Of a stretch of DNA of 64,000 bases, positions 9,234 through 18,132 are shown piece after piece; within the stretch, counting starts at the first letter, position 1, and each line of letters begins with the position of its first letter. Both the position numbers and the translations under genes were made by a program. The notes under the pieces are model-generated. The model was not told the DNA's origin, made no database searches, and saw nothing but the letters and a program-made list of their open reading frames with translations. Origin of the DNA: Methylomonas methanica. Lineage in GTDB: Bacteria; Pseudomonadota; Gammaproteobacteria; Methylococcales; Methylomonadaceae. The stretch covers positions 33,341 to 97,340 of the forward strand of contig LUUF01000078.1 in the NCBI GenBank assembly GCA_001644045.1, read 5' to 3'.

Positions 9234-10490
9234 ATGGCGCTGAAGCTGAAGTTTTTAATCTTGTGCGGCTTTACGCTGGCTGCGTATTTGGCGGCGATCA
9301 GCCGCGAACAGAGCCTGCCTTGGTTGCTTGCCGCATTGCTCAGCGCCGCCTTGTTGACCGGCGTGCTTTGGCCGCGTTGGTTGCTGCAACGTTTGTCGGT
9401 GCGCCGGGTCGGGCCGCAACGGGCGCTGGAAGGCGAAACCATCGTGTTTCGGATCGACGTACAAAATCGCGGCTGGCTGCCGCGCTTCATGGTGGAGTTG
9501 GTAGACCGGCTTCCTTTCGTCGATGCCGCCGAACGGGGCGCCAATGATGGTGATAAATTGCTGGGCAGTGTCGCTTACGTACCGGGCCGCGGCGCCCGTA
9601 GTTTCGACGTACCTTTGCTGTGCGAAAAGCGCGGCTTTTATAAACTGGGGCCGATGGGCTTGGCGTCCAGCTTTCCGTTGGGCTTGGCGGAAGCGCGCAG
9701 CCGCGCCGACCGTTCTTTGCAAACCCTGACCATTTACCCGAAAGTATTTCCTATCCTGTCGCTGCCACTGTTCGGCGCGCCCAGTCAGATTCACCGGGGC
9801 GGTTATTGTCTGCCGGAAGGCGCCGGTGCTGCGGAATTCTCCGGCCTGCGCGAATACCGGCGCGGCGACAACCCGCGCCATATCCATTGGCCGACCACTG
9901 CGCGCTTGAATGAATTGATGGTCAAGGAATTCGAGCCTCTGGCGTCGGCTTCCATCTGCATCGCCTTGGATTTAGCCAAGGACGCCAATATCGGCCGCGG
10001 CAAACACAGTACCTTGGAATACGCGATACGTATCGCCGCCTCCGTGGCGGCTTATGCCTGTAGCCAGAATATGCACAGCCGCGTGTTGGCCGCTGCCGCG
10101 CAGCCGTTGCGGATTCTGTCCGGCAAGGGCGATTTTCATTATCAAGCGATTCTGGATGCACTGGCGGTCGCGGAGGCCGACGGAGTGACGCCGTATGCCA
10201 AATTGCTGACAGAAATTGCGTTGAATTGCGTGCGTGGCGAAACGGTATTGTTGCTATTGGCCGAGCCGCCGCACCGCAATGCCGAAACCCTGCAGGCGCT
10301 GGCCTTACTGCGGGCCAAGGGCGTGTATTTGTTCGCGGTATTGTTCGAGCGCGACAGTTTTTTCAGTAATGCAAGTTGGGCAAAAAACCATGCCGGCGAC
10401 CGGACATTGAACGCCGGATTATTGGAATTGGGCGCGCATTGTGTAACGGTAAGGCGAGGCGACGACTTAACGGAGCTGTTTAACCGATGA
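9234..10490 (+). CDS. DUF58 domain-containing protein
   Basis: A 418-residue protein with two short N-terminal membrane segments (about residues 5-50), a beta-rich region, and the DUF58 signature GLREYRRGDNPRHIHW near residue 205, followed by a von Willebrand A-like fold (IALDLAKDAN). DUF58 proteins are MoxR partners. Its stop overlaps the ATG of the next gene by four bases, so the third gene was translationally coupled to it before the transposon inserted. Confidence 0.9.
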   Translation: MALKLKFLILCGFTLAAYLAAISREQSLPWLLAALLSAALLTGVLWPRWLLQRLSVRRVGPQRALEGETIVFRIDVQNRGWLPRFMVELVDRLPFVDAAERGANDGDKLLGSVAYVPGRGARSFDVPLLCEKRGFYKLGPMGLASSFPLGLAEARSRADRSLQTLTIYPKVFPILSLPLFGAPSQIHRGGYCLPEGAGAAEFSGLREYRRGDNPRHIHWPTTARLNELMVKEFEPLASASICIALDLAKDANIGRGKHSTLEYAIRIAASVAAYACSQNMHSRVLAAAAQPLRILSGKGDFHYQAILDALAVAEADGVTPYAKLLTEIALNCVRGETVLLLLAEPPHRNAETLQALALLRAKGVYLFAVLFERDSFFSNASWAKNHAGDRTLNAGLLELGAHCVTVRRGDDLTELFNR

Positions 10491-11131
10491 CCGTATCGCC
10501 GCTGAATTTTCCAGTCTATTTAGGGTTGTTTTTAGCACAATGGCTGGCCGTTGCCTGCAATGCGTTTTTGGATATCCAATACGGCAGCTTTGCGCGGGAA
10601 ATGCTGTTTTGGGCGGTGGTATTCGGCGGCACTTCGATCATCGGTTGGCGGCAAAGCCAGCGGGCTACGGCGGCCGGCAAGATTTGGCAAAAAGCGGTGT
10701 TGTTTATCGGTTTGTTATTGTTCGTGCTCGTATTTATGCCGATTTGGGGTATGCCGCGCGCCGGCTTGTATCTGTTGGCCATGTTGCAGGCGTCCTACAA
10801 TTGCATTACCGCCAGCCGGCGCGAAATGAATCTGGGGCTGTTGGTGTCGCTGGCGATAGTATTGTTCGCCGCCTCGCATTACCGCGCCGATTGGACCATG
10901 CTGTTTTATCTGGCGCCTTATATCGTGACGGTAGTGTTTTGTCTGGTTGCCGAGCAAATCCAGCGACGCGGCGCAGACTTGCGGCGTTTGAGTTTGGGCC
11001 GGCCCAGCAGCCAAGGGCAGGGTGCTGCTATTTTGGCGGCTACCGCCGCCATCGTGCTGATCGGTGGCGGGCTTTACCTAATAACGCCGCAACTCAACTG
11101 GCCTTATCTGGAGTGGCGTTTCGGTCAGGTC
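10487..11131 (+). pseudogene. N-terminal part of a MoxR/DUF58-associated membrane protein, split by the transposon
   Basis: 215 codons of the original gene remain before the transposon. They encode six to seven membrane helices of the kind seen at the N-terminus of TgpA-type (DUF3488) proteins. Past 11131 the frame runs into the terminal repeat, adds RVQPTYV and stops at 11155. Removing the transposon and one copy of AGGTC joins codon GTC (11129-11131) to AGC (40158) without a shift, restoring an ORF of about 457 residues. No transglutaminase core lies in either half, so the parent was probably a TgpA-like protein lacking the enzymatic domain. Confidence 0.85.
11127..11131. repeat. target-site duplication, left copy (AGGTC)
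   Basis: AGGTC directly abuts the left terminal repeat and recurs directly after the right terminal repeat at 40153-40157. Five-base duplications are the norm for Tn3-family transposition. The perfect match indicates a simple insertion without later deletion at either edge. Confidence 0.93.
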
Positions 11132-11192
11132 CGGGTACAGCCGACATACGTGTAAAAATAGGACATAGCGACTAATCTCCGCTGCTTTTTCC
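11132..11192 (+). repeat. left terminal inverted repeat
   Basis: Begins CGGGTACAGCCGACATACG. Bases 11132-11172 are identical to the reverse complement of 40112-40152. Similarity continues inward to 11192 with four mismatches (11173, 11180, 11183, 11189). The inner part includes the last codons and TAG stop of tnpT. The first base is C rather than the G usual at Tn3-family ends; this start is fixed by the perfect target duplication. Confidence 0.95.
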
Positions 11193-12197
11193 TTTTTTCT
11201 CTCTTTTTGATGGTCTCGTCGTTCTTTTTAACACATCCTCAAGTCGTGTTTCAGCGCCGATCGCTCTCCGCTCCATCGCTTCGATCTGCTCAATTTGAGC
11301 TGCGCTCTTTCCAGTCTGAATAGCATGTTGCTGTATTAGTAGATCGTATTCACCCCGCAACTGCCGGTTTTCCTGACATGCTTGTTCAAGCTCGGCTCGT
11401 ATTCCGCGACTTTCTTCAGTTTGTACCGTCAATTTTGCTGCGAGTTGTTCCGATCTAACTGATAACTCTTCGTTTTTCAAATTTGCCTTTGCCAATGTAG
11501 CTTCAACGCGTTTTGTGGAATCTCGCGCCTCAGTCAATTGCAACATGATGTGTTTCTGCACGCCTTCAAGCCGCATGGTGACCTTGTCGATTTCAGTCCG
11601 AAATGCTTGCTCCTGTGTTGTTATAGTGGATTGGAGTTCTGCTATACGCTGCTGATATTCTGCTTTTGCTAGTGCTAATCTTTGCTCCTCTTCGTTTCTG
11701 GATGATTCGAGTTGTTGAGCCAAGGCTGTGACCTGTGCTTGTGCTTTATCAGCCGCCGAGCGGCTATTAGCCACCTCGTTTCGTAACGTCTCGATTTCAA
11801 CTCGATACGCCATAGATTGTGCCTGTAGCGAGGTTATTTCTTCTTGTTTATTGGTCAAGCTATCTTCCAGTTCCTGAGCGCTTTGCAAGGCTGTCGCCAG
11901 CTCGTTTTCCAGCTCTTCCCGGCGTTGCTCAAAGACCTTTTCTCCATGCTCAATGGCTATTGTCCAGGTATTCATCATGGCGTTAGCGACTGCTGGTGGC
12001 AGTATCGAGTTTAAAGCATCGGCTTTAGCTTGTTCGTCTTTCCAAAGCTTCAGCTCGTCATTAATTGTGGTACGGCTACCTTGCTTGATTTCCGCATAAA
12101 TCAAATCAACGGTTAATTCGTGTGGTCGTCGACCGGCGGCAACAAGATTGATTGCGGCTTCGCGGGTGCGTAATCGAGTATCACTTACACGACTCAT
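11172..12197 (-). CDS. tnpT: TnpT, KfrA-like coiled-coil partner of the TnpS recombinase
   Basis: A 341-residue protein. Residues 1-110 form a KfrA-type DNA-binding domain (TREAAINLVAAGRRPHELTV, then GSRTTINDELKLWK). It is followed by a very long Glu/Gln/Ala-rich coiled coil (about residues 115-320) and a basic tail. In the Tn4651 branch, TnpT binds the rst site and assists the tyrosine recombinase TnpS in resolving cointegrates. It is divergent from tnpS with 182 bp between them and ends inside the extended left terminal repeat. Confidence 0.88.
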   Translation of the reverse strand: MSRVSDTRLRTREAAINLVAAGRRPHELTVDLIYAEIKQGSRTTINDELKLWKDEQAKADALNSILPPAVANAMMNTWTIAIEHGEKVFEQRREELENELATALQSAQELEDSLTNKQEEITSLQAQSMAYRVEIETLRNEVANSRSAADKAQAQVTALAQQLESSRNEEEQRLALAKAEYQQRIAELQSTITTQEQAFRTEIDKVTMRLEGVQKHIMLQLTEARDSTKRVEATLAKANLKNEELSVRSEQLAAKLTVQTEESRGIRAELEQACQENRQLRGEYDLLIQQHAIQTGKSAAQIEQIEAMERRAIGAETRLEDVLKRTTRPSKREKKGKSSGD

Positions 12198-12379
12198 GAC
12201 GATCTCCTTCTAAAAAACTGGTCAGCAGGTAAACTTTTACTCCATGGTTAACAATATACTACAGTATAACGTTATATATATAACGATTAATCAAAGAAAT
12301 TTATGATAATACCTATAATCAAAATTATTATTGCTGTACGCTGCTAGTCGTCCCTTTCAAAACTCCTGAGATCGCGCAT
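12198..12379. other. tnpT-tnpS intergenic region, probable rst resolution site
   Basis: An AT-rich region between the divergent tnpT and tnpS genes. It contains a perfect 16-bp palindrome, CGTTATATATATAACG, at 12270-12285, directly preceded by a shorter interrupted repeat (ATACT-AC-AGTAT at 12256-12267). In Tn4651 relatives the recombination site rst lies in this position and also holds both promoters. Function is inferred from position and symmetry. Confidence 0.65.
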
Positions 12380-13522
12380 ATGTCCAATTTAACGCTATCC
12401 GATGACGATTTAGCCTATCAAAACCTGTCTCTGCTGGATGGACGTGACGGCAGCAACCGCGCGCAAGGTCATAGACAGATCGCTGCTGATACCGATATTG
12501 AAGCTGTACGGTTGTGGCTGGCTGAATATCACGACTCTCCCCATACCTTACGGAGTTATCGAAAAGAGGCAGTACGATTACTGATCTGGGCAACCGAATA
12601 TCTGGGAAAACCCATGTCGAGTATGACGCGTGAAGATTTCCTGACTTACGAAGCATTTTTAGCGTCTCCTACATCCGATTGGAATGACCCTAGGCGACCA
12701 CGACGCGGTTCAGATCGTAGGCTTTTCGATGGCCCCTTATCGCCGCAAAGCATCCGGCAAACTATGGGAATCCTATCGGGTCTGTTTGGTTATTTGGTTG
12801 CAGCAGGCTATTTAGCCGGTAATCCATTGGTTTTAAGGCGGCGGCGAAGCAAATCGAAGGTTGGTCGCCTGGTAACCGTTGAGCGCTACTTGGATCAAGC
12901 ACTTTGGCAGTCTGTTCTCGAATTTATTGAAACAATGCCCAAGCAAATTCGTCGGGAAATACAACATTACGAACGGGCACGCTGGCTTTTTCGTTTACTT
13001 TATGGCGCTTCCCTACGGGTTTCCGAAGCAGCCCAAGCGAAAAGCGGCGATTTGTTATTACGGCGCGGCAATTGGTGGCTTAAGGTCATTGGCAAAGGCG
13101 ATGCAGAAGGAAGTGTTCCTATTAGCGATGAATTAATGGCGGACTTGGCACGCTACAGATTATTCAACGGACTCTCGGCAATGCCTTCGGTTGAAGAAAA
13201 TACGCCGCTAGTTTTATCGGTCGGGGGGCGAAAAGATCGGTCTCTGACATCTACCGCGATTTATCTGATCGTCAAGGAAGTGTTTCGACGTGCTGCCAAG
13301 GCAATTGAAGAAACTGATCCAGCAGGAGCGGCCACCCTGCTTCAAGCCTCAACGCATTGGTTACGACATACATCGGCAACGCATCAGGCCGACGCCGGTA
13401 ACGATATTCGATACATACAAAAAAACCTAAGGCATGCGTCCATCGAGACAACTGCGATCTATCTTCATGCAGAAGATGATAGGCGGCATGCAGCAACCAT
13501 TGCAAAATGTAGGCACGAATAG
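12380..13522 (+). CDS. tnpS: TnpS, tyrosine recombinase (cointegrate resolvase)
   Basis: A 380-residue tyrosine recombinase. An N-terminal SAM-like core-binding domain (about residues 40-150) precedes the catalytic domain with R213 (SLRVSE), H326 and R329 (HWLRH), H352 (LRHAS) and the nucleophile Y361 (AIYLH). The invariant residues are therefore intact. With tnpT it forms the resolution module of Tn4651-type transposons. It starts at ATG 12380, just after the probable rst region. Confidence 0.9.
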   Translation: MSNLTLSDDDLAYQNLSLLDGRDGSNRAQGHRQIAADTDIEAVRLWLAEYHDSPHTLRSYRKEAVRLLIWATEYLGKPMSSMTREDFLTYEAFLASPTSDWNDPRRPRRGSDRRLFDGPLSPQSIRQTMGILSGLFGYLVAAGYLAGNPLVLRRRRSKSKVGRLVTVERYLDQALWQSVLEFIETMPKQIRREIQHYERARWLFRLLYGASLRVSEAAQAKSGDLLLRRGNWWLKVIGKGDAEGSVPISDELMADLARYRLFNGLSAMPSVEENTPLVLSVGGRKDRSLTSTAIYLIVKEVFRRAAKAIEETDPAGAATLLQASTHWLRHTSATHQADAGNDIRYIQKNLRHASIETTAIYLHAEDDRRHAATIAKCRHE

Positions 13523-13526
13523 TGAA

Positions 13527-14423
13527 TTAGTACTGAGTGCTTATGCAAAGCTTATCCAAGTGCTCACTCAAGAACTCAATAAAGCATCGTGTCTTAGCTG
13601 GCAGTAGACGAGTCTCGGTGATGGCATAAACAGAGGCTGGGGAGCCCTGCCACTCTGGCAGCACGCGGCGCAAGCGTCTATTGTCCAGGTCATCAGCGAC
13701 AATTTCTTTCGGCATTAAAATGATGCCCATGTCGAGCGTCGCCAATCGTCGAATCATAGCAACGCTGTTAATAACGAATTTGCTGCCTACTGAAACCTTA
13801 GTCATTTGCGTTTCTTTGTGCAAGGTCCATTCGCCAGACTTTAAAATGTTCAAACATTCATGTTGCTCTAAATCGGTTGGCTCGCTTGGCTCGCCTGAAA
13901 GTTCGAGATAGCGCGGAGAAGCATAGAGATAAGTGGGCAGACGAGCAAGCTGACGAGCGATCAGGTTAGAATCTTGCGATTCTCCCATCCGGATAGCTAC
14001 ATCAAATGGTTCAGACACCATATCGACCCGTCGAGGGGTGAGATCAAAATCGAAAGTGATACCGGGATAACGGCTGGAAAACTCCGGCATCAATGGGGCA
14101 AGGAACGTGACAGCAAAATCTACCGGTAGTGAAGCGCGCAGCACCCCACTAGGCTGTGCCAGCATTTCCCCAAGTTGCTCGTGAGCAAGCCTCGCCTCCT
14201 CGACAATCCGTTTGCAACGTTCGTAATAGAGTTGCCCCGCCTCGGTCAACTCTATTTTACGCGTTGTTCGGTGCAACAGCCGCAAGCCAATGCCTTTTTC
14301 CAAGGCACTGATCCGGCGCGATAACGTCGAATTTGGGACGCCGGTTGCATTGGCCGCTCGGCGAAAGCTCATCGCCTTAACGACCTCAACAAATAACGCC
14401 ATATCGTTCAGTAAGTGTTCCAT
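13527..14423 (-). CDS. LysR-family transcriptional regulator
   Basis: A 298-residue regulator. The N-terminal winged helix-turn-helix (residues 6-65) contains RRISALEKGIGLRLLHRTTR, followed by the LysR substrate-binding domain. It is divergent from the SDR gene with 110 bp between them, where a perfect 7-5-7 inverted repeat lies. By the usual LysR arrangement it probably controls the SDR-OYE-pirin-isochorismatase run. The closest style is the CrgA/AaeR-like group that governs responses to aromatic or electrophilic compounds; the ligand is unknown. Confidence 0.88.
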   Translation of the reverse strand: MEHLLNDMALFVEVVKAMSFRRAANATGVPNSTLSRRISALEKGIGLRLLHRTTRKIELTEAGQLYYERCKRIVEEARLAHEQLGEMLAQPSGVLRASLPVDFAVTFLAPLMPEFSSRYPGITFDFDLTPRRVDMVSEPFDVAIRMGESQDSNLIARQLARLPTYLYASPRYLELSGEPSEPTDLEQHECLNILKSGEWTLHKETQMTKVSVGSKFVINSVAMIRRLATLDMGIILMPKEIVADDLDNRRLRRVLPEWQGSPASVYAITETRLLPAKTRCFIEFLSEHLDKLCISTQY

Positions 14424-14486
14424 TTTAATTATGCCATTTATGGATTAATTATTTCCATTTAACCATATTTATCCCGAAGATGAATT

Positions 14487-14505
14487 GATGGATGATGCAT
14501 CCATC
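14487..14505. promoter_or_regulatory. candidate LysR operator, 7-5-7 inverted repeat
   Basis: GATGGAT at 14487-14493 and ATCCATC at 14499-14505 are exact reverse complements around a 5-bp spacer, in the divergent promoter region of the LysR and SDR genes. Symmetric sites of this spacing in this position are typical LysR-binding sites. Binding itself is inferred. Confidence 0.55.
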
Positions 14506-14533
14506 ACATTTCAATCCGTAGGGGTGTCCCCAT

Positions 14534-15427
14534 ATGAAGCGAGACAAAAAAATAGCTTGGAGCCGTATCAGCTCTTCAAGCCTCAATCTCAAAGGCATGC
14601 AGGTTGCCATAGTCGGAGGAACTGGCGGGATCGGAAGAGCGCTAAGTCGCTTTATGTCCAGTCGAGGCGCAACCGTGACGGTGGTCGGGCAAACTTTTCG
14701 CGATTCCGATGTACCTGGAATCCAATTTATCAAGGCGGATCTAAGCCTTATGAGCGAGGCTCAACGCGTCGCAAGATTACTGCCGGCGGAGATGCTTGAC
14801 CTTTTGATCTTCACCGCTGGAATCTTCGCCGGACCGAAGCGCGAAGAAACGCCGGAGGGTATAGAACGCGACTTGGCCGTCAGCTATTTGAACAGACTTG
14901 TCATGTTGCGCGAGATGGCTCCTCGTTTGGGAGAGAAGCGGCCCAAGGGCCGGATAAAACCGCGCGTTATCGTGATGGCCTATCCTGGCGCAGGCCAGAT
15001 CGGCACCCCCGGCGATTTGAATGCAGAAAAGTCCTACAAAAGCATGCCGCAACACATGAACACCGTCGCTGGCAACGAAATCCTTGTACTTGACGCAGCC
15101 AAGCGTTATCCGCAGATAAACGTCTTTGGCCTCAATCCCGGTCTAATCAAAACCAACATCCGCAGCAACCTTCTGGGACAGGATTCGCTTCGATTTCGCC
15201 TATTGGAGCGGATTATCGGCCTTATGACCAAGAGTGCCGAAGTCTATGCCGAACAAATTGCGCCACTGTTGGTTACGTCGGATATTGAAAAGCACAGCGG
15301 CGCCATGTTCGACAGCAAAGGCCAAGCGATCCTGCCTTCAGAAGGACTAACCGATAGCCATATAAAGAAGTTTATAGCCGCCTCAGCGTTATTGCTATCG
15401 AACACAACAGTTCGTTTGGCGTCTTAA
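14534..15427 (+). CDS. atypical short-chain dehydrogenase/reductase
   Basis: A 297-residue Rossmann protein with the cofactor loop GGTGGIGRA (about residues 30-38) and an NPGLIKTNI segment typical of the SDR C-terminal half. The usual catalytic Y-x-x-x-K is not evident (the region reads SYKSMPQHMNT), so it is an atypical member and its activity is uncertain. First gene downstream of the divergent LysR regulator; the Old Yellow Enzyme follows by 39 bp. Likely part of a redox detoxification set. Confidence 0.72.
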   Translation: MKRDKKIAWSRISSSSLNLKGMQVAIVGGTGGIGRALSRFMSSRGATVTVVGQTFRDSDVPGIQFIKADLSLMSEAQRVARLLPAEMLDLLIFTAGIFAGPKREETPEGIERDLAVSYLNRLVMLREMAPRLGEKRPKGRIKPRVIVMAYPGAGQIGTPGDLNAEKSYKSMPQHMNTVAGNEILVLDAAKRYPQINVFGLNPGLIKTNIRSNLLGQDSLRFRLLERIIGLMTKSAEVYAEQIAPLLVTSDIEKHSGAMFDSKGQAILPSEGLTDSHIKKFIAASALLLSNTTVRLAS

Positions 15428-15466
15428 TTTTTCCTAATGTTATCCACCACAAACAGGAGAGCTCAC

Positions 15467-16537
15467 ATGAACCAGTTATTCACCTCCGTCCGTGTAGGAC
15501 GCTTAACACTGCCCAACCGTCTCATCATGGCGCCGATGACGCGTTCGCGGGCCGACGATGCTGGGGTGCCGACCGACTTGGTTGCAACCTACTACGCACA
15601 GCGTGCCAGCGCCGGACTCATCATTACCGAAGGCGTTTTCCCTTCTGCCATGGGTAAGGGCTATGTACGCACGCCGGGTATCGAGACTGGCGCCCAGGCA
15701 GCAGCATGGAAGCAAGTCACAGAAGCCGTTCATCTGCGTGGTGGCCGCCTCTTCATGCAACTGATGCACTGCGGACGTGTCTCGCACCCCTCACTGCTGC
15801 CGGATGGCGCATTGCCTGTTGCGCCATCGGCGATCAAACCGGACGGTCAAATCTGGACCAACAGCGGCCAACAGGACTTTGTCACCCCTCATCCATTGAG
15901 CGTGGCCGAGATTGCCGGGGTGGTCGAGGACTACCGTCTGGCAACGCGTCGTGCGCTGGAGGCGGGTTTTGACGGCGTGGAACTGCATGCGGCATCGGGT
16001 TATCTGCCCGAACAGTTTCTCTCCACCAGCAGCAACCAGCGTAAAGATGAGTATGGCGGTCCGGTCGAGGGACGCGCCCGCTTCATACTGGAAGTCCTGT
16101 CGGCAATGGCGGCAGAAGCAGGAGGCGATCGTGTCGGCATCAAGATTTCACCGGAGATGAACTTCAACAGCATCGTCGACGCCGCGCCGCAGGAGACTTA
16201 CACCTACCTGGTTAAACAACTGGGCGGACTTGGCCTTGCTTATCTGCATGTCGCTCTGTTTGGCACCAATGTTGATTACCATAGCCTGCTGCGGCCATTG
16301 TTTGACGGTGCTTATCTGATCGGTGGCGGGCTAGATCAATCATCCGCCGAAGCCTTACTGGCTGATGGCCGTGCCGATGCCACGGTATTCGGCAGCGCCT
16401 TCCTCGCCAACCCGGACCTGCCTGAACGATTTCACCAAGGAGCGCCGCTTAATGTCCCGGATAGAGCGACCTTCTACACCCCTGGCACACAAGGATACAC
16501 CGATTACCCTGCCCTAAGTAACACCGCAAATGTATAA
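15467..16537 (+). CDS. Old Yellow Enzyme-family alkene reductase (NemA-like)
   Basis: A 356-residue FMN-dependent ene-reductase that reduces activated C=C bonds such as enones, maleimides and nitro compounds with NAD(P)H. FMN-barrel landmarks are visible: LPNRLIMAPMTRSRA near the N-terminus, QLMHCGRVSHP, the ELHAASGYLPEQFLS active-site region and a C-terminal IGGGLDQ/VFGSAFLANPDLP phosphate-binding part. The start is set at ATG 15467 because AGGAGA lies 6 bp before it; an ATG at 15437 lacks such a site. Family length is normal. Confidence 0.92.
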   Translation: MNQLFTSVRVGRLTLPNRLIMAPMTRSRADDAGVPTDLVATYYAQRASAGLIITEGVFPSAMGKGYVRTPGIETGAQAAAWKQVTEAVHLRGGRLFMQLMHCGRVSHPSLLPDGALPVAPSAIKPDGQIWTNSGQQDFVTPHPLSVAEIAGVVEDYRLATRRALEAGFDGVELHAASGYLPEQFLSTSSNQRKDEYGGPVEGRARFILEVLSAMAAEAGGDRVGIKISPEMNFNSIVDAAPQETYTYLVKQLGGLGLAYLHVALFGTNVDYHSLLRPLFDGAYLIGGGLDQSSAEALLADGRADATVFGSAFLANPDLPERFHQGAPLNVPDRATFYTPGTQGYTDYPALSNTANV

Positions 16538-16548
16538 GGAATTCCGTC

Positions 16549-17271
16549 ATGACATCCATCGTTCACTTACAACGCGCAAATCACGGTAGTCATTTCCGGG
16601 CCTATGGCTTGCGAGGTGTCGGCGATTTGATCAATCCATTCATCGGGGTCGATCACGCCTGGATGAGTGCGCCAACCTTTCCACCACATTCGCATGCCGG
16701 TTTCTCGGCGGTGTCCTATCTGTTTCTAGATTCAGAAACGGGCATCAGGAACCGCGATTCGCTCGGCTCTAACAACCTGATTCGTCCCGGCGGATTACAT
16801 TGGGCGATGGCTGGAAGTGGCATCGTCCACGAAGAATTTCCAGACGAGGCGGGAAAGACCGTTCATTCGCTGCAAATTTTCGTCAATCTGTCACGCGACC
16901 TGCAGGGGAACGCCCCCTTTGCCTTGACACTGGAACCGCAGAATGTGCCGGTCATCTTGTCAGCTGGTGTCAAGGTGCGCGTTCCTCTGGGAAGCTATGG
17001 CGGAGTAAGTTCCCCATTGAGCCCTCCGACGAACGTTGATTTGCTAGACATCTCGCTGGAAGACGGTGCTGAATTGATCATTCCTGTCGCGGCAGGCAAT
17101 TGCGTCTTCGTCATGCCGATTTTCGGCACGGTGGATGTAGACGGCCTACGCTTCGACCACGATGGTCTTAAGATCCCGGTATTCAAAGCGCAGAAGACAA
17201 TGCACACGAGTACCCTTCGAGCCCCGACAGGTGCCGCCAAGGTAATGTTTTTTGGCGGCGTTCCACTTTAA
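16549..17271 (+). CDS. pirin-family protein
   Basis: A 240-residue bicupin. Metal-binding His residues occur in FPPHSHAGFS and in the GLHWAMAGSGIVHEE block, as in pirins and the quercetinase-like YhhW. Such proteins are often found with ene-reductases and isochorismatase-like hydrolases in stress or quinone-detoxification clusters. It starts 11 bp after the OYE gene with an AAGGAATT ribosome site. Enzymatic role unproven. Confidence 0.85.
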   Translation: MTSIVHLQRANHGSHFRAYGLRGVGDLINPFIGVDHAWMSAPTFPPHSHAGFSAVSYLFLDSETGIRNRDSLGSNNLIRPGGLHWAMAGSGIVHEEFPDEAGKTVHSLQIFVNLSRDLQGNAPFALTLEPQNVPVILSAGVKVRVPLGSYGGVSSPLSPPTNVDLLDISLEDGAELIIPVAAGNCVFVMPIFGTVDVDGLRFDHDGLKIPVFKAQKTMHTSTLRAPTGAAKVMFFGGVPL

Positions 17272-17291
17272 ACGTAACAAGGAGAATAACC

Positions 17292-17879
17292 ATGACTTTC
17301 GAACGATTCACAGGTAACAACGCTGCTATAGCGCTAATCGATCATCAAAATGGAACTATGGGATGGGTGAATTCCATTCCGCTGGACGAAATGAAGCGCA
17401 ACGCCGTGATGTTGGCCAAGACGGCAAAGATTCTAAACATGCCCATCGTACTCACGTCCAGCATGGAAGAGTATGCACAAGGTCCTCTAATGAGTGAGTT
17501 GGAAGATATTCTGCCGACGGAATTCGCCGCACGCATCAAGCGTCTAGGTGTAGTCAACGCCATGGACGACGAACACTTTGCAGCAGCCATCAAGGCGACT
17601 GGTCGCAAAAAAATCATCATTGCTGGGGTCACTAACGACGTGTGCACCGTCTATCCGGCCCTTAGCCTAATTGGCTTGGGTTACGAGGTGCAGGTTGTCG
17701 CCGATGCGGGAGGCTCGCCAAGCAAGATGGGTGATGACATGGCCCTTCGCCGCATGGAAAAGAACGGAGTCACGTTGACTAGCACCAATCAGGTAATCGC
17801 TGAACTGGCTGGAAATTGGAGCACACCAGAAGGGACTCAAATTGTTCAGCAGGTAATCATGCCAGTATTGCAGGGTTGA
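17292..17879 (+). CDS. isochorismatase-family cysteine hydrolase (YcaC-like)
   Basis: A 195-residue hydrolase of the isochorismatase-like fold. The catalytic Asp lies in ALIDHQNG (residue about 18) and the nucleophilic Cys in GVTNDVCT (about residue 118). Length and motifs match YcaC-type proteins of unknown substrate. A good AAGGAG site precedes the ATG. It ends the LysR-divergent cluster; 253 bp without a recognisable gene follow before the exporter operon. Confidence 0.88.
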   Translation: MTFERFTGNNAAIALIDHQNGTMGWVNSIPLDEMKRNAVMLAKTAKILNMPIVLTSSMEEYAQGPLMSELEDILPTEFAARIKRLGVVNAMDDEHFAAAIKATGRKKIIIAGVTNDVCTVYPALSLIGLGYEVQVVADAGGSPSKMGDDMALRRMEKNGVTLTSTNQVIAELAGNWSTPEGTQIVQQVIMPVLQG

Positions 17880-18132
17880 TTGTAAAGGCGAAAGCCGGAT
17901 GAGGCACCCCTTAGCAAAGGTGGACGCAATATCCGGCGTTGCGAAAATGTAGTGGAACCGATACAGAAATTGTTCCGGGTGTTTATCAACAATGCAGGAT
18001 GTCGACTGCTAGGCGGAGACCGTCCTGTACGGACTCAAATATTGGAAAATTTTCGGTATCCTGCATCCCCCCTGAGTATAACTTGGCGAGGATCAGACAG
18101 TTGCTAACACGGATCATTAATAGGGCATCATT

